The notes under the pieces: generated by a model
What the model saw: only the letters and a program-made list of their open reading frames with translations
Told to the model about the DNA's origin: nothing
Database searches by the model: none
Made by a program: the position numbers and the translations under genes
Assembly: GCF_039543505.1 (NCBI RefSeq)
Contig: NZ_BAABJW010000001.1
Location: forward strand, 1,116,001 to 1,180,000
From: Litoribaculum gwangyangense
Lineage (GTDB): Bacteria; Bacteroidota; Bacteroidia; Flavobacteriales; Flavobacteriaceae
Direction of reading: 5' to 3'
Length of the DNA: 64,000 nucleotides
Part shown: positions 54,218-64,000 of the stretch, piece after piece
How the letters are laid out: every line of letters starts with the position of its first letter
Numbering within the stretch: the first letter of the stretch is position 1

Positions 54218-55828
54218 TTACGGATTTTGATTTGATTCCGTCAAAAATGGATTTGAATCGATTTCCTGTTGTGGTATTTTAAATACCCAAGAGTCGTTAG
54301 TGGATGGTTTATCTTGTATAAAAGCGTCCCCATAGATAACTAGAGAAGCACCACTAGTAGTCTGGTCTATACCTTCATCCCATCTGATTTTATCATGATA
54401 AGCAAAACCTTCACCCCATAATTCTACTCTTCTTTGAAATTTGATTTGTTCCATAAGTGAGGCTTGAGTAGTGAATGCTGTTTTATCAAAAGCAGGGTCT
54501 CTTGTTATAGCGAAAGCTTCTAATACGTTTTGAGCACCCGTAATATCATTAAGCATTGCTTTCGCTTCTGCCTCAATTAAATACATTTCCGCAGAACGCA
54601 TGTAAATAACATCATCAGGATTATTTGTTCCTGGTCTAGATTGTTTGAATTTTACATTCATATATGGGTGAGTATTGTGACGAGACGTAGCTCCGAATTC
54701 GGCTATTATAGCTGCCTTAGCTGCTTGAAAAGTAGCTTCATCATCATAGTTCGGATCTGCGGCTGCGCTACCACCTTGGCCATTATACGCTGCCGAATTG
54801 GTATTAGGTGCGTTTGGTAACCATGCTTTTGTTCTATGATCCGTGGAAGGGATAGAGTTATAAAGATCAATGTTAATTATCTTATTATTACCTCTACATT
54901 CTCCACCATTGAACATGAATGAAATATAATAGAAGTAAGAAGCAAAGAAATTCGATTCAGTATCAATAATGCGGCTTGCCCACATTGCCTCTGGCAAATC
55001 TACACTATTAAAACCAGCATGCCATTGTTCTTCGTTAAATAAAGGAAAGCCTTGTCTTGCTAAAGCAGCACTAGAAGCAGCAGTAGACCAATCGCCTTTA
55101 GATAGGGCTATTCTTGCCTTTATACCATACGCTGTATTTAAAGAGATGTGTGATTTATTTTCTGGCGCACTAGCTTTTTTCAAATATTCAATGGCACCGT
55201 CAATATCTTCTTCTATTTGTTCGTAAACCTCAGCAACAGTAGCTCGAGGTGCACCTTCTAAAGGAGCCCCTTGATTTAAAATCAGAGGCACACCTGGATC
55301 AGTTGAAGGATTTCCTATAAGATATCCTTTGGCGAAGGTAGTTACCAACCTGTAATAAGCCCAAGCTCTGTAAGCATGTGCTTGTCCTAGTATATCATTA
55401 AGCTTTGGAGTTGGAGTAAAATTTGACGAGGCTATATTATTAATTATGGCACTCGAAATATTTACAAAATGGTAACGTTGAAACCAAAAATCGAATGAAA
55501 TAGTTGAATTGGCATTGGTGTGCGAAAGCCATCGAGCTTCTCCTTTCATCCAGTTAAACCCTGGTCCAGTATGGATTACTTCACCAGCTATAAAATCTAA
55601 CGCTGGCATAAAGTAACTTTCACCGTTGGGTGTACCTCCTCCTTGTAAAGCAGAGACATACATTTGTCTATGCAGACCGTTTAATACTAATGCAACATTG
55701 TCCACATTAGCATAAGCTGCACCATCTGATATGGCGTCGGTTGGCACCGCTTCTAGATAATCATCCGAACAACTATAAGGGAATAGTAGTGACATCGTCA
55801 ATACTACTAAATAAATTTTACGTTTCAT
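54218..55828 (-). CDS. susD: SusD/RagB-family outer-membrane substrate-binding lipoprotein
   Basis: A 536-residue lipoprotein; ATG 55828 gives a well-formed signal (lipobox PYSC, Cys20, then Ser-Asp-Asp-Tyr). The SusD TPR-like core shows LGQAHAYRAWAYYRLVTTFAKGYL, GAPRATVAEVYEQIEEDIDGAI and the C-terminal MYLIEAEAKAMLNDITGAQN, RRVELWGEGFAYHDKIRWDE. It caps its SusC partner and delivers ligand to it. It lies directly downstream of the split susC. The cargo could be glycan or peptide; no CAZyme gene is adjacent. Confidence 0.95.
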   Translation of the reverse strand: MKRKIYLVVLTMSLLFPYSCSDDYLEAVPTDAISDGAAYANVDNVALVLNGLHRQMYVSALQGGGTPNGESYFMPALDFIAGEVIHTGPGFNWMKGEARWLSHTNANSTISFDFWFQRYHFVNISSAIINNIASSNFTPTPKLNDILGQAHAYRAWAYYRLVTTFAKGYLIGNPSTDPGVPLILNQGAPLEGAPRATVAEVYEQIEEDIDGAIEYLKKASAPENKSHISLNTAYGIKARIALSKGDWSTAASSAALARQGFPLFNEEQWHAGFNSVDLPEAMWASRIIDTESNFFASYFYYISFMFNGGECRGNNKIINIDLYNSIPSTDHRTKAWLPNAPNTNSAAYNGQGGSAAADPNYDDEATFQAAKAAIIAEFGATSRHNTHPYMNVKFKQSRPGTNNPDDVIYMRSAEMYLIEAEAKAMLNDITGAQNVLEAFAITRDPAFDKTAFTTQASLMEQIKFQRRVELWGEGFAYHDKIRWDEGIDQTTSGASLVIYGDAFIQDKPSTNDSWVFKIPQQEIDSNPFLTESNQNP

Positions 55829-55862
55829 TTTATTTAAAATTTTATTTTTCATTTTTCATTTT

Positions 55863-58800
55863 TTAAAAACTAACATTAACACCAAATGAGATAATCCTAT
55901 TTGGGGCATAATCGTTACCCGCTGCAGTACCCGCTAGGTTATATTGAGGATCTAAGCCAGTTCGTTTTGACCACATAAATAAATTTTCGCCAGAAACGAA
56001 TAATCTAAAATTATTCACTCCAATTTTTTCAGTAACTCTTTTATTTAAGTTATAAGCTAAATTTACGTTTCTTAAAGCTAAGAAATCAGCATCAGTTAAC
56101 CATCTTGAAGATAGACGTTGTGATAAATTTTGATCACCATTTTGAAGACGAGGAACATTGGTAATATCTCCTGGAGCTTTCCATGCATTCATAATGTCAG
56201 GGTGCAATGATGCTCCATAATCTCCTTCATGCATCATATCTGCATAACCATAGTCTATAACTTGTCCACCAATTTGATATGTAAGTAAAATATTCAGATT
56301 GAAATTTTTATAAGTAAAGCTATTATTGATAGACCCAATAACATCTGGTACTGTATTTGAATCTATATAACCTTTACCAGCATCCTGCCAATCATTAGTT
56401 ACCATATGTGCTCCATTTTCATCTAATACTGGAATACCAACATTTCCATCGTCGTCTTCTTCGTACATGTAGTATAGGGCATCACCATTGCTCGGGTCTA
56501 CACCTGCGAAATCGTAAAGGAAAAAGTCAAATCTGGATCGTCCTACATCCCATCGTTTAGAACCAGTTACAAATGGATCTGGAATTGAGGTGATTTCATT
56601 CTTAAGAGTAGAAGCTTGTAAGCCCAAGTCCCAAGAGAAATTAGTTGAATTTACAATTCGAGCGTTCAAACCAATTTCAAAACCTTGGTTGTACATATCA
56701 CCAATGTTGTTAGGTGCTTCAATTTGTCCTTCAGATGCTGGAATTGGAACATTGTATAATAGATCACTAGAAATTCTCTTGTAAAACTCGAAGGATCCTG
56801 ATAAACGATTGTTAAATAATCCAAATTCTAAAGCAACATCCCAATTGGTTGAGTTTTCCCAACGTAAATCTGCATTACCAGTAGCACTCCAAAAAATACC
56901 AGGTGTTCCTGCATTTGGAAGGATTCCATAAAGACCTTGAGAAATAAAGAAGTTTCTTGCTGTTCCCGCGTTATTTAATAAGTTGTCATTTCCAACTTCT
57001 CCATATGATCCTCTTAACTTTAAATTATCAATAAATGATACATTGTCCATAAAGCCCTCTTGATCAATTCTCCAAGAAGCTCCTACAGAGTAAAATGTAC
57101 CCCATTTATTATTTGTAAAAACCGAAGAACCATCTCGTCTTACAGATCCACTTATGTAATACTTGTCATTAAAATTATAATTAAGTCTAGCAAAATAGCC
57201 CTCAAGCTTATAACTTATAATTGGTTTGACTACCATCACCAGCTAATATTACTGAGAAGTTATCTAATTGATATATACCAGAAGCTGTTTCTGTTTCTTT
57301 AAAAGTTCGATGACTTTGAAAACGTCTGTTAAAACTTTCATGACCTAGAGTCAATTCTAAATTATGTTCACCAAATGATTTGTTATAATTGATTATTTGG
57401 TTGAAGTTTTCTACAGTTCGGGTAAAATTGGTTTGGTCAAATCTACCATTTGGGTCACCATCTCCAACAACTGGGTTTTCGTAACTTTGATTGTCACTAT
57501 TTTGAATATCCTTACCGTAGGCTAAACTTACTTGTAAACCATCAATAATAGTGATATCTGTATTGTATCTATACCCGTAATTATTTCTTACGGTCAACTC
57601 ATTATTTAGAATGGCCTCTTCGATAGCATTACGACCAATAAGTGTAGGTCTTGATTGAATACCTAATGTAGGGTTACCTTCACCTCTATCCCAGCGAGCA
57701 TTACCTGCTTCATCTCTAATTATAGCACCTGTATTGGGGTCAAGTAAGTAAGGTGAATAAATAGCTCCCATATCTTTTGCAAAAGCAAAAGGGTTACCTG
57801 CGAAAGTTCCCCTTAATGGAGCACCTGTAGTACTTTCATCCGTAAAATAGATACTACCACCGAAAGATAACCAGTCAGTTGCACTCAAATTTGCATTAAT
57901 TCGGCCAGTTGTTCTTCTATAATCACTTTCTATAACATAACCTCTTTCATGTAAGTTAGCTATAGACACGAATACATTATGATTTTCGCCACCACCAGAA
58001 ACATTTAAAGAATGGCTTTGTCTTGTTCCAGTTCTTTCAAGAGCGTCCCACCAATCTAAATCTTCTGCTATTATACTGGCGTTAGGGTTAATTTTCCCAT
58101 CAACACCCACAATCTGATTATTGGGGACATTAAAAGGATTTCTACCTAATTGGCTAAAAATATTGGCTGAGGCTGCTGCTGCAGGATCAGCTGCTGCTTG
58201 GCCTACAGGAGAATTTTTATAAGCTTGCCACATAGCTTCATAATATTGTTCGGGACTAGTTGCGTCATATTGATCAATAGCTCTTGACATCACACCAAAC
58301 TGGCTATTTACATTAACCGTAACCCCAGTTCCTCTCTTACCTTTTTTGGTTGTAATAATAATTACACCGTTAGCGGCACGAGATCCATAAAGTGAAGTTG
58401 AAGCGGCATCTTTTAAAACAGTTAAAGATGCTATGTCATCTTGATTGATAGTATTTAGTCCTCCTTGAAAATCAATACCATCTACAATTATTAGCGGATC
58501 AGTACTACCGTTTAACGTACCCACACCTCTTATCACTATACCAGGTTGTGATCCTGGTTGTCCCGATGCTGAAAGAAATTGAACACCAGTTACATTACCT
58601 TCAATTGCTGCCAAGGGAGACGTTAAAGGACGAAGTTCCAGACTTTCAGGTTTTACTACGGCGGCAGATCCAGTAAAGGCTTCCTTTGTTGTTGTACCAT
58701 ACGCTACTACAACAACCTCATCCAGAGATTCAGCATCTTCTGCCAAAGAAACATTAATTGTATTTGAGGCACGCACAGTAATTTCTTTGGTGGAATACCC

Positions 58801-59028
58801 AACAAAACTAAAAACAAGGGTCGCACCTTGTGAAGCTTGTATTGAATATTTACCATCGAAATCTGTTGAAGTACCCGAAGTTGTACCTTTTACTATGACT
58901 GTAGCACCAGGTAGAGGTAAGCCCGAAGCATCGCTCACAGTACCTGAGACTGTCCTTTCTTGTGCAAACGTAAGTTGCACGACAAACGCTAGTAATAGCG
59001 TTAGAATTCCACTAAACTTTGTTTTCAT
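55863..59028 (-). pseudogene. susC: SusC/RagA-family TonB-dependent receptor split by a 7-bp duplication
   Basis: The N-terminal part (59028 down to about 57208) has a signal peptide, a carboxypeptidase-regulatory-like domain (TVSGTVSDASGLPLPGATVI), the linker DEVVVVAYGTTTKEAFTGSA, and a plug with GVQFLSASGQPGS, DPLIIVDGID and LYGSRAANGVIIITTKKG. The C-terminal part (57240 to 55863) has the barrel with YYISGSVRRDGSSVF and ends in RIISFGVNVSF. The two frames meet at a perfect tandem CTTATAA duplication (57207-57220). Deleting one copy joins them as QTNYKLEGYFARL in a 1052-residue receptor. It is a pseudogene, a reversible slippage variant, or a sequencing error. ATG 59028 is chosen for the signal peptide; ten codons earlier is leader. 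Confidence 0.92.
57207..57220. repeat. Perfect 7-bp tandem duplication that frameshifts susC
   Basis: CTTATAA occurs twice back to back at 57207-57213 and 57214-57220. Seven extra bases shift the susC frame by one; removing one unit restores the continuous receptor. Confidence 0.9.
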
Positions 59029-59038
59029 TTTATAATTA

Positions 59039-59478
59039 TTTGAATTAGTCAATCCCAAAAATCACAATAAATTGTTAATTAAACAACAAAATTCCGTTAA
59101 AATTCACCGCTTTGGTTTAAATTTTTTCAAAACAACTTATTTTTTCCATTCATAATGAAAATTTAATAAACATGAACCTTGGAATTTGGTATTGTGTATT
59201 TGGTTTTTTTTAATATTTTGATACAACACAAAATATTTATGGTCCCTTTTGCTATTTGATTTTTTAACAAAAGAGAATACTTTTGGTGTAAGAGTGTTTT
59301 TTGCTAATTGATTCAAAACAATCAAATTAATTTCTATTTTAAATTAGGAGATTAAAAACTATTTTTTTCTTATGTTGCTTACCTTGTTAAGTTCAAACAA
59401 TTTATAATAATAAACCCATTACGAAATATATAACTGGCTATTGTTAAAAAAAGTTTGTTTTCTGAAATCACATTATTT
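59039..59478 (-). other. Region upstream of susC with a conserved leader element
   Basis: No gene is recognisable in this gap of about 420 bases. The 24-base element at 59039-59062 (minus strand ATTTTTGGGATTGACTAATT then CAAA) ends 11 bases before the susC ATG and matches 62697-62720 at 23 of 24 positions. Similarity continues weakly for about 35 bases further upstream. A 62-codon frame at 59137-59325 has no coding signs. The remainder is AT-rich, and no exact TAnnTTTG promoter box was found close to the start. Confidence 0.55.
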
Positions 59479-62400
59479 TCATTCTAAAATAATTTTCTTT
59501 GTAGACTTTCTAAGTCCGTCATTAATATTCATGAAATAAACCCCTGAGACATATTTTCTTAAATCAATTTTTTCGATAAAATCACCGGTATTTTTAAAAG
59601 AATTTATATAGGTGCTTCTTCCAGTGATATCATAGATTTCTATGTTAATATTACGCGATGTTGATCCCTTCAGTTTTACTGTGAATTCACCTTTGTTTGG
59701 GTTAGGAAATACTACTAAATTATCAAAACCAAACTTTTCAATTGATAAAGTTTGCATAATATTTAAAGTGTAATCTTCAACTTCACCATCAAATGCATTA
59801 TCACATGAAGTTGGAAGCCCGTTAACAAATCCTCTGTCTTTGGCGGAAATTCTCATTTCTGTAGTTCCTAGTTGCGCATTAGCAGGCACAGTAATTGTAA
59901 AAGGTGAATTCCCAGAAGGGCCATTTAAAACAGCACGCGCGTCGCCTAAATAATATTCTTCTCCAGGATCATTAAAACTACAATTTTGATTCCAATCAAT
60001 CCAAGCTTTTGCAGCTACTGTAACATTGCTGAATACCGTATTAAGGTTAACGGTTAAATTGTACGAACTGTTTCGATTTAAATCAGTACTTATGCTACGA
60101 TAATCAGAATAGCCTGATGGCTTGCCAGAACTATTATTAATCGTGTTAAACTGTACTAAAGTTATACCAGTGTTATAATCTGTGTTTCCTGCTGATCGAC
60201 ATTGTTCATTAAAAAAAGGAAAGAGAATTATTTTGTTTTTGGATAAGCCTGGGGCAGTTCCTTTTAATGAAAGTAAAATATTGCCTTGTGAATTTGAGGT
60301 TAAATTACTTACAGTCATGGTTACTTGTCCCGACGTATTAAGGCTAGAGGGCGAAAAATTGACTGTAGCACCGGCAGGAATACCCGTGACACTAAATACT
60401 GTAGTTTGAGAAAACCCATTTGTAGCAAAGTAATCGAAGGTATAACTTGCTGTAGTTCCTTTACATTCAATTGGAGCTAGTGCTATATTGGTAATAAAAA
60501 AAGTGGGTTGTGAAGAAATTTGAAAATCGAAATCCGAAACATCATAGAATATATTGTCTGCTGCTTCAACTAAAATCCTCGCTGCATTGGTGTCAGATAC
60601 TGCAGGTACCGTAAATGTAAAAGCTCCATTATTAGGGACATTCGTTGCTAGAGTAGTATCAAACGTTCCACCCCCGTTAGTCGATAGATAAATATTCACA
60701 TTTTGACAATTTATGGATGCATTATTAGTTTGTCCTACATTCCATTCTATTGTTTGATTGCTTCCCTGTGTCCAAGAAACAGGATTAACCACCGTAAAGG
60801 GAGCTACGTCTTCGACATTTATTTGCATAGTGTCATAACTGCTTTGACCACCAGTAGGTGAAGTAATACTTCTATCTCTAACGGTTAATGCCCAATTTAG
60901 TGTTCTTGAGACTGTTGATACAGTTTCCCAGGCACTACCAGATAAGGGTTTTGTTCTGGTGGTAAAACCATTGACAACGTTATTAAGAGATGGTACGTAC
61001 CTGATGGGGCTACCGCTTGGTGGCAAGGATCTATTTTGCGACCCCGTTAATAATTCTGGCCCAAAATTGCGATAGTTAACTTCTCCACTATCAAATTGCT
61101 CCCAGCAAAAACTCAATCCTCGAGTACCATCAATATCTGTGGCACTACCTTTAAGGATATAAGCTGTCCCTTTTGGAATGTTATAATCACTTCCTGCATT
61201 TGCAATAGGCGGATTGTTAGATATAGCCTCAGTAGTTTGACAACTTTTACTACTTACATTATTTAATATTTGTTTAATGCTATGAAAATGAAAGTAACTG
61301 TCAGCACTGTTTTCAACAAAATCATTTATAGGGACTCCGCCAGCGCCAGCATATGACATAATGGTCGAACCACTGCCAGGTTCAGAATTTACTCCAGTGC
61401 CTTCAGTGGTAAAAGCAAATGTATGATTAGCTCCCATTTGATGTCCTATTTCATGGGGTACCAAATCAAGATCGAAATTGTCTCCTTCTGGCACAGTACT
61501 AGTTGAATACCCACTACCTTTTGAACCATTAACACAAACACAGCCTATACAACCGGCATTGCCTCCCCCAAATGTGCCTCCAAAGAGATGTCCAATATCA
61601 TAATTATTTTCTCCAATGACATTGGTCAGCGTATTCTGGAGTTCAGAATTCCAATTACTCCTATTGTCTCCATCTGAATAAGGGTCAGATGCTGAACTAG
61701 CATATATTACCAAATTGGTATTAGCAATAACTTCAAAAGTAATTGCCATATCTCTTTCAAAAACTTCGTTTACCCGAGCAACAGTATTATTAATAGCGGC
61801 CAATGCATCTATTTCATTACCATGGTATGAGGTGTACTCACCAGTTGTAGATACAGCCAGTCGAAACTTTTGTAGAGTTTTATTATTGGCACCTCCTTCA
61901 TTAATTTTAGATAAAGCGCTACTTTTATTAATTGATTGATTAATTTGATCGATCGTTTCACATATAATTTTTTCTTTAGAGTTATATGGAACTTCTCTAG
62001 AATAAACCAAATATTCATTGGATTTTTTAGACACAGGTTCAATAAAAACTGTTTGATTATCCAAATATGATATCATAGCTTTTATACCGTTATGCGATTT
62101 GCTCAAGCGTAAGCGTGTGCTATTATCATCTGTACTAATTCCTACATAAGATTTTATTTCTGGATATTTGGCAGAAAGCTCAGGCGCAAATACAGGAGCT
62201 TCATATATTTCAAAAGACTCGATTGTGCCATCTAATCCAGGGAAATCAATAATGGTGGATTTTTTTTTATCTTTTCTTAAACTAGCTGAGGATATTATTT
62301 CGTTAAACATATTAGTATTTAACTGAAAAGTGTGGGTATTGGTCAAACTTATATTTAATTTTTTTAAAACATTTTCTTTTTTTGAACTTTCGATTTTATT

Positions 62401-62481
62401 CCATAAAGAATTCTGAGCATTAGTTGAAAAAATGAATAAAATCATTGAAATGGATAAAAGGTAATTCAGGTTCGTTTTCAT
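59479..62481 (-). CDS. T9SS-secreted reprolysin-like zinc metalloprotease
   Basis: A 1000-residue protein with a signal peptide ending in TNAQN and a propeptide-like region. An M12B/reprolysin-type catalytic domain (about residues 200-410) has HEIGHQMGANH (about 342-352), the HExxHxxxxxH zinc site, and a Met-turn in STIMSYAG. Beta domains with a cadherin/PKD-like fold follow, then a GEVED domain (about 790-910, AWIDWNQNCSFNDPGEEY and FDGEVEDYTL) and a T9SS C-terminal domain (VVFPNPNKGEFTVKL, VSGVYFMNI). It is a surface or secreted endoprotease. It lies between two SusC/SusD loci on the same strand. Confidence 0.93.
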   Translation of the reverse strand: MKTNLNYLLSISMILFIFSTNAQNSLWNKIESSKKENVLKKLNISLTNTHTFQLNTNMFNEIISSASLRKDKKKSTIIDFPGLDGTIESFEIYEAPVFAPELSAKYPEIKSYVGISTDDNSTRLRLSKSHNGIKAMISYLDNQTVFIEPVSKKSNEYLVYSREVPYNSKEKIICETIDQINQSINKSSALSKINEGGANNKTLQKFRLAVSTTGEYTSYHGNEIDALAAINNTVARVNEVFERDMAITFEVIANTNLVIYASSASDPYSDGDNRSNWNSELQNTLTNVIGENNYDIGHLFGGTFGGGNAGCIGCVCVNGSKGSGYSTSTVPEGDNFDLDLVPHEIGHQMGANHTFAFTTEGTGVNSEPGSGSTIMSYAGAGGVPINDFVENSADSYFHFHSIKQILNNVSSKSCQTTEAISNNPPIANAGSDYNIPKGTAYILKGSATDIDGTRGLSFCWEQFDSGEVNYRNFGPELLTGSQNRSLPPSGSPIRYVPSLNNVVNGFTTRTKPLSGSAWETVSTVSRTLNWALTVRDRSITSPTGGQSSYDTMQINVEDVAPFTVVNPVSWTQGSNQTIEWNVGQTNNASINCQNVNIYLSTNGGGTFDTTLATNVPNNGAFTFTVPAVSDTNAARILVEAADNIFYDVSDFDFQISSQPTFFITNIALAPIECKGTTASYTFDYFATNGFSQTTVFSVTGIPAGATVNFSPSSLNTSGQVTMTVSNLTSNSQGNILLSLKGTAPGLSKNKIILFPFFNEQCRSAGNTDYNTGITLVQFNTINNSSGKPSGYSDYRSISTDLNRNSSYNLTVNLNTVFSNVTVAAKAWIDWNQNCSFNDPGEEYYLGDARAVLNGPSGNSPFTITVPANAQLGTTEMRISAKDRGFVNGLPTSCDNAFDGEVEDYTLNIMQTLSIEKFGFDNLVVFPNPNKGEFTVKLKGSTSRNINIEIYDITGRSTYINSFKNTGDFIEKIDLRKYVSGVYFMNINDGLRKSTKKIILE

Positions 62482-63003
62482 AGGAGTTAATTATAACTGT
62501 TTTGCTTTATTGAAGTGAAACTTATAACTGCTAATAAATTGATAATTCATTGTAGTTATGAATGCATTCGAAATAATGGTTCACACATTTAGACTAAACC
62601 TAAATGGAGACGATTAATTATGCAATCTTATCCATTAATAAGATTATCGAGAATGATTTCGAGATTATCTTCTACAAAAATAACTTTCACTTTTTTTTTG
62701 AATTAGTCAACCCCAAAAATGATTATAATAAATAAATTATACAATAAATAGGCGTTAAAAATTTATTCTTGGTACGAGAATTTCATTTAATAACCATAAT
62801 TGTATGGGTTTTCATTAAGTAAAGTAGTGTGTCTGTAAATTTCAGCTTTAATTTTTTTAATATGCTAAATTATCCTATCATATGGCATTTAACAGATGTT
62901 CTCGTTTAATCTTAAAATTAAGAGCATATTCGGATAATTGATAGGAATTTGGTTATTACTTAAAAATTCTTGTTCCACTTTAATAAGATATTTTTTACAA
63001 AAA
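62482..63003. other. Intergenic region with an orphan copy of the susC leader element
   Basis: No gene is seen. The region between the metalloprotease start and the second susD contains the orphan leader copy (62697-62720), followed on the minus strand by TATTTTTG (62675-62682), an exact TAnnTTTG box that may drive the metalloprotease gene. Direct repeats of GATTATC around 62643-62669 are also present. The rest is AT-rich with no features I can support. Confidence 0.5.
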
Positions 63004-63033
63004 AGCATCCCAACGAATTTTCGTTGGGATGCT
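63004..63033 (-). terminator. Strong hairpin terminator after the second susD-like gene
   Basis: AGCATCCCAACGAA and TTCGTTGGGATGCT form a perfect 14-base stem with a two-base centre. On the minus strand it is followed by a run of six T, and it lies 33 bases after the SusD-like stop. Confidence 0.9.
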
Positions 63034-63065
63034 AAAATTAATCGTTTTATTTTATACTTACTTTT

Positions 63066-64000
63066 TTAGTGAAAAGGTAGAACAGCACTAGACGTTTTAT
63101 TGGCAACTAAAATTTGATTTAAATCAATAGTTGTCGTAGCAACATTAGAACTGAAAGTAAAACTATCCAAATTTGCTTTCACAGAATCAATAAAAGATGG
63201 GATTACCGGAGTAGTTCCCGGATCTCCATCGGAGATATTTGTGTTCTGTAAAAATTCATTTTGGTGAATAACTAATTTTACACCCATGTCAACCATTCTA
63301 ATTCCTTCGGCAATAAAGATTTCTTGTCTTGTTCTGTATAGTAATTCAAGAGCACTGTCATTATTAGTAATAGCATCAATTTCTGCTTGTGTAAGTGAGG
63401 TGCCAGAAACTGAAGGTACCATTATATCACCAGATTGTCTATCTAAAACTAAACCTGATCTTCCATTAACAACAACAGATGTCGTTCTTGGTCTAGCAGG
63501 AAAATTAGCAGCATTTGCTGATGCATCTGGTCTACCTTCAATAGAGTCATCAATTTCTCTAACTTCTCTTGTAGCGACAACTGCAAGCATATCTTCTAAG
63601 TTAGTTTGTGCCCCCGCGGCATTGCTATTAGCTAAGTTCGCCTCCGCTAATATTAAATATGCTTCTTCAGCTTTTAAATAATGAACAGGTGCATCTTCGG
63701 CCGCACTTACAAATGAATACTTAGGATCTAAGAAATCTAAAGTAGGAAGTGGTTGAAGGTCATCAAAAGTTGCTCTTTCATACAAAGCGTCTTCGAATTG
63801 GTTATCTGGATTGTTTTGTTCATCAAATTGAGCAGATCGTAAAAAATCAGGATCCAATCCAATAGCAGCACTAGCTGCAGATGAAGCTTCAGTTACATTA
63901 CCAAGATAGTAATAAGCTCTTGCTTTTGCCAAATGATACTCAGGTTTCGCATTGAGTCCTATAGCGGTGTCGAATGATGCTATCGCAGAGTTATAATTTT
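63066..64000 (-). CDS. SusD/RagB-like protein, C-terminal part (cut by window end)
   Basis: The frame is open to the window edge, so the true start lies beyond 64000. The visible 310 residues start with TPR-like helices (FDTAIGLNAKPEYHLAKARA, SSAASAAIGLDPDFL) and contain APVHYLKAEEAYLILAEANL, the helix typical of SusD/RagB C-terminal regions, then a RTRQEIFIAEGIRMVDMGVK segment matching the usual RR..LAFEG.R..D.. stretch. It is a probable ligand-binding lipoprotein of a second SusCD locus continuing outside the window. Confidence 0.8.
   Translation of the reverse strand, partial: NYNSAIASFDTAIGLNAKPEYHLAKARAYYYLGNVTEASSAASAAIGLDPDFLRSAQFDEQNNPDNQFEDALYERATFDDLQPLPTLDFLDPKYSFVSAAEDAPVHYLKAEEAYLILAEANLANSNAAGAQTNLEDMLAVVATREVREIDDSIEGRPDASANAANFPARPRTTSVVVNGRSGLVLDRQSGDIMVPSVSGTSLTQAEIDAITNNDSALELLYRTRQEIFIAEGIRMVDMGVKLVIHQNEFLQNTNISDGDPGTTPVIPSFIDSVKANLDSFTFSSNVATTTIDLNQILVANKTSSAVLPFH

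Noticed and set aside
53441..59028. A polysaccharide utilisation locus for a specific glycan
   Set aside because: No glycoside hydrolase, lyase, sulfatase or SusR/ECF regulator lies beside the SusC/SusD pair within the window.
59137..59325. 62-codon frame in the gap upstream of susC
   Set aside because: No ribosome site, no family resemblance, AT-driven composition; length is expected by chance.
63286..63681. 131-codon frame on the plus strand
   Set aside because: Entirely opposite the SusD-like coding region, whose frame has clear family motifs.

Overview
The window comes from an AT-rich Bacteroidota genome, almost certainly a (probably marine) member of the Flavobacteriaceae. The evidence is a SusC/SusD outer-membrane pair, lipoproteins whose lipid-anchored Cys is followed by acidic residues, type IX secretion (T9SS) C-terminal sorting domains, PafA-type alkaline phosphatase, candidate -7 boxes of the form TAnnTTTG, and dense packing with many TAATG stop/start overlaps. 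No rRNA, tRNA, CRISPR array, insertion sequence or phage was recognised.

Layout. 1-5851 (+): HAD hydrolase (cut by the window edge), SprT-like protein, mannose-1-phosphate guanylyltransferase, DUF389 membrane protein, and a secreted two-domain GH105 / BNR_4 enzyme. 5865-7369 (-): MlaE/MlaF-type lipid ABC transporter. 7478-9942 (+): PafA phosphatase coupled to a DRGH nuclease, which looks like a phosphorus-scavenging pair. 10053-12508 (-): KAS III / methyltransferase / GT2 operon. 12611-19316: glycine decarboxylase, a UbiA-like membrane protein, an ECF sigma factor with a small Cys/His partner, and an M3 peptidase. 19466-23429: purine genes purK-purE facing a fused HPRT-adenylate kinase, then obg. 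23432-26882: SdpR/SdpI-like autoregulated operon with a hydrolase, DUF4136 lipoprotein, SDR. 26892-36275: secreted M64 peptidase, small lipoprotein, a giant alpha-2-macroglobulin, and a TPR protein. 36445-37800: Mpl-like Mur ligase.

37926-44081 (+) is the most unusual block. Three tightly packed genes encode a PSCyt1/DUF1549/LamG/DUF1553 lipoprotein, a Tat-type DUF1501 protein and a DUF2231-cytochrome c-LRR membrane protein. This resembles the cytochrome-associated sets expanded in Planctomycetes, and no function is established for it. A seven-blade FG-GAP lipoprotein faces it convergently. 45763-53370 is mostly housekeeping: dienelactone hydrolase, RadC, deacetylase-like protein, YjjG nucleotidase, RarA, rhomboid, RlmB.

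53441-64000 (-) is an outer-membrane uptake region: lipoprotein, SusD, a SusC split by a perfect 7-bp tandem duplication, a T9SS-secreted reprolysin-like metalloprotease, and the C-terminal part of a second SusD-like protein. No carbohydrate-active enzyme adjoins this locus. A secreted protease does, so peptide-derived substrates are a reasonable guess.

Short interspersed palindromic elements occur in convergent or intergenic gaps (9966-10032, 36282-36320, 51780-51861). One GC-rich element sits in frame inside the alpha-2-macroglobulin gene (30078-30106).
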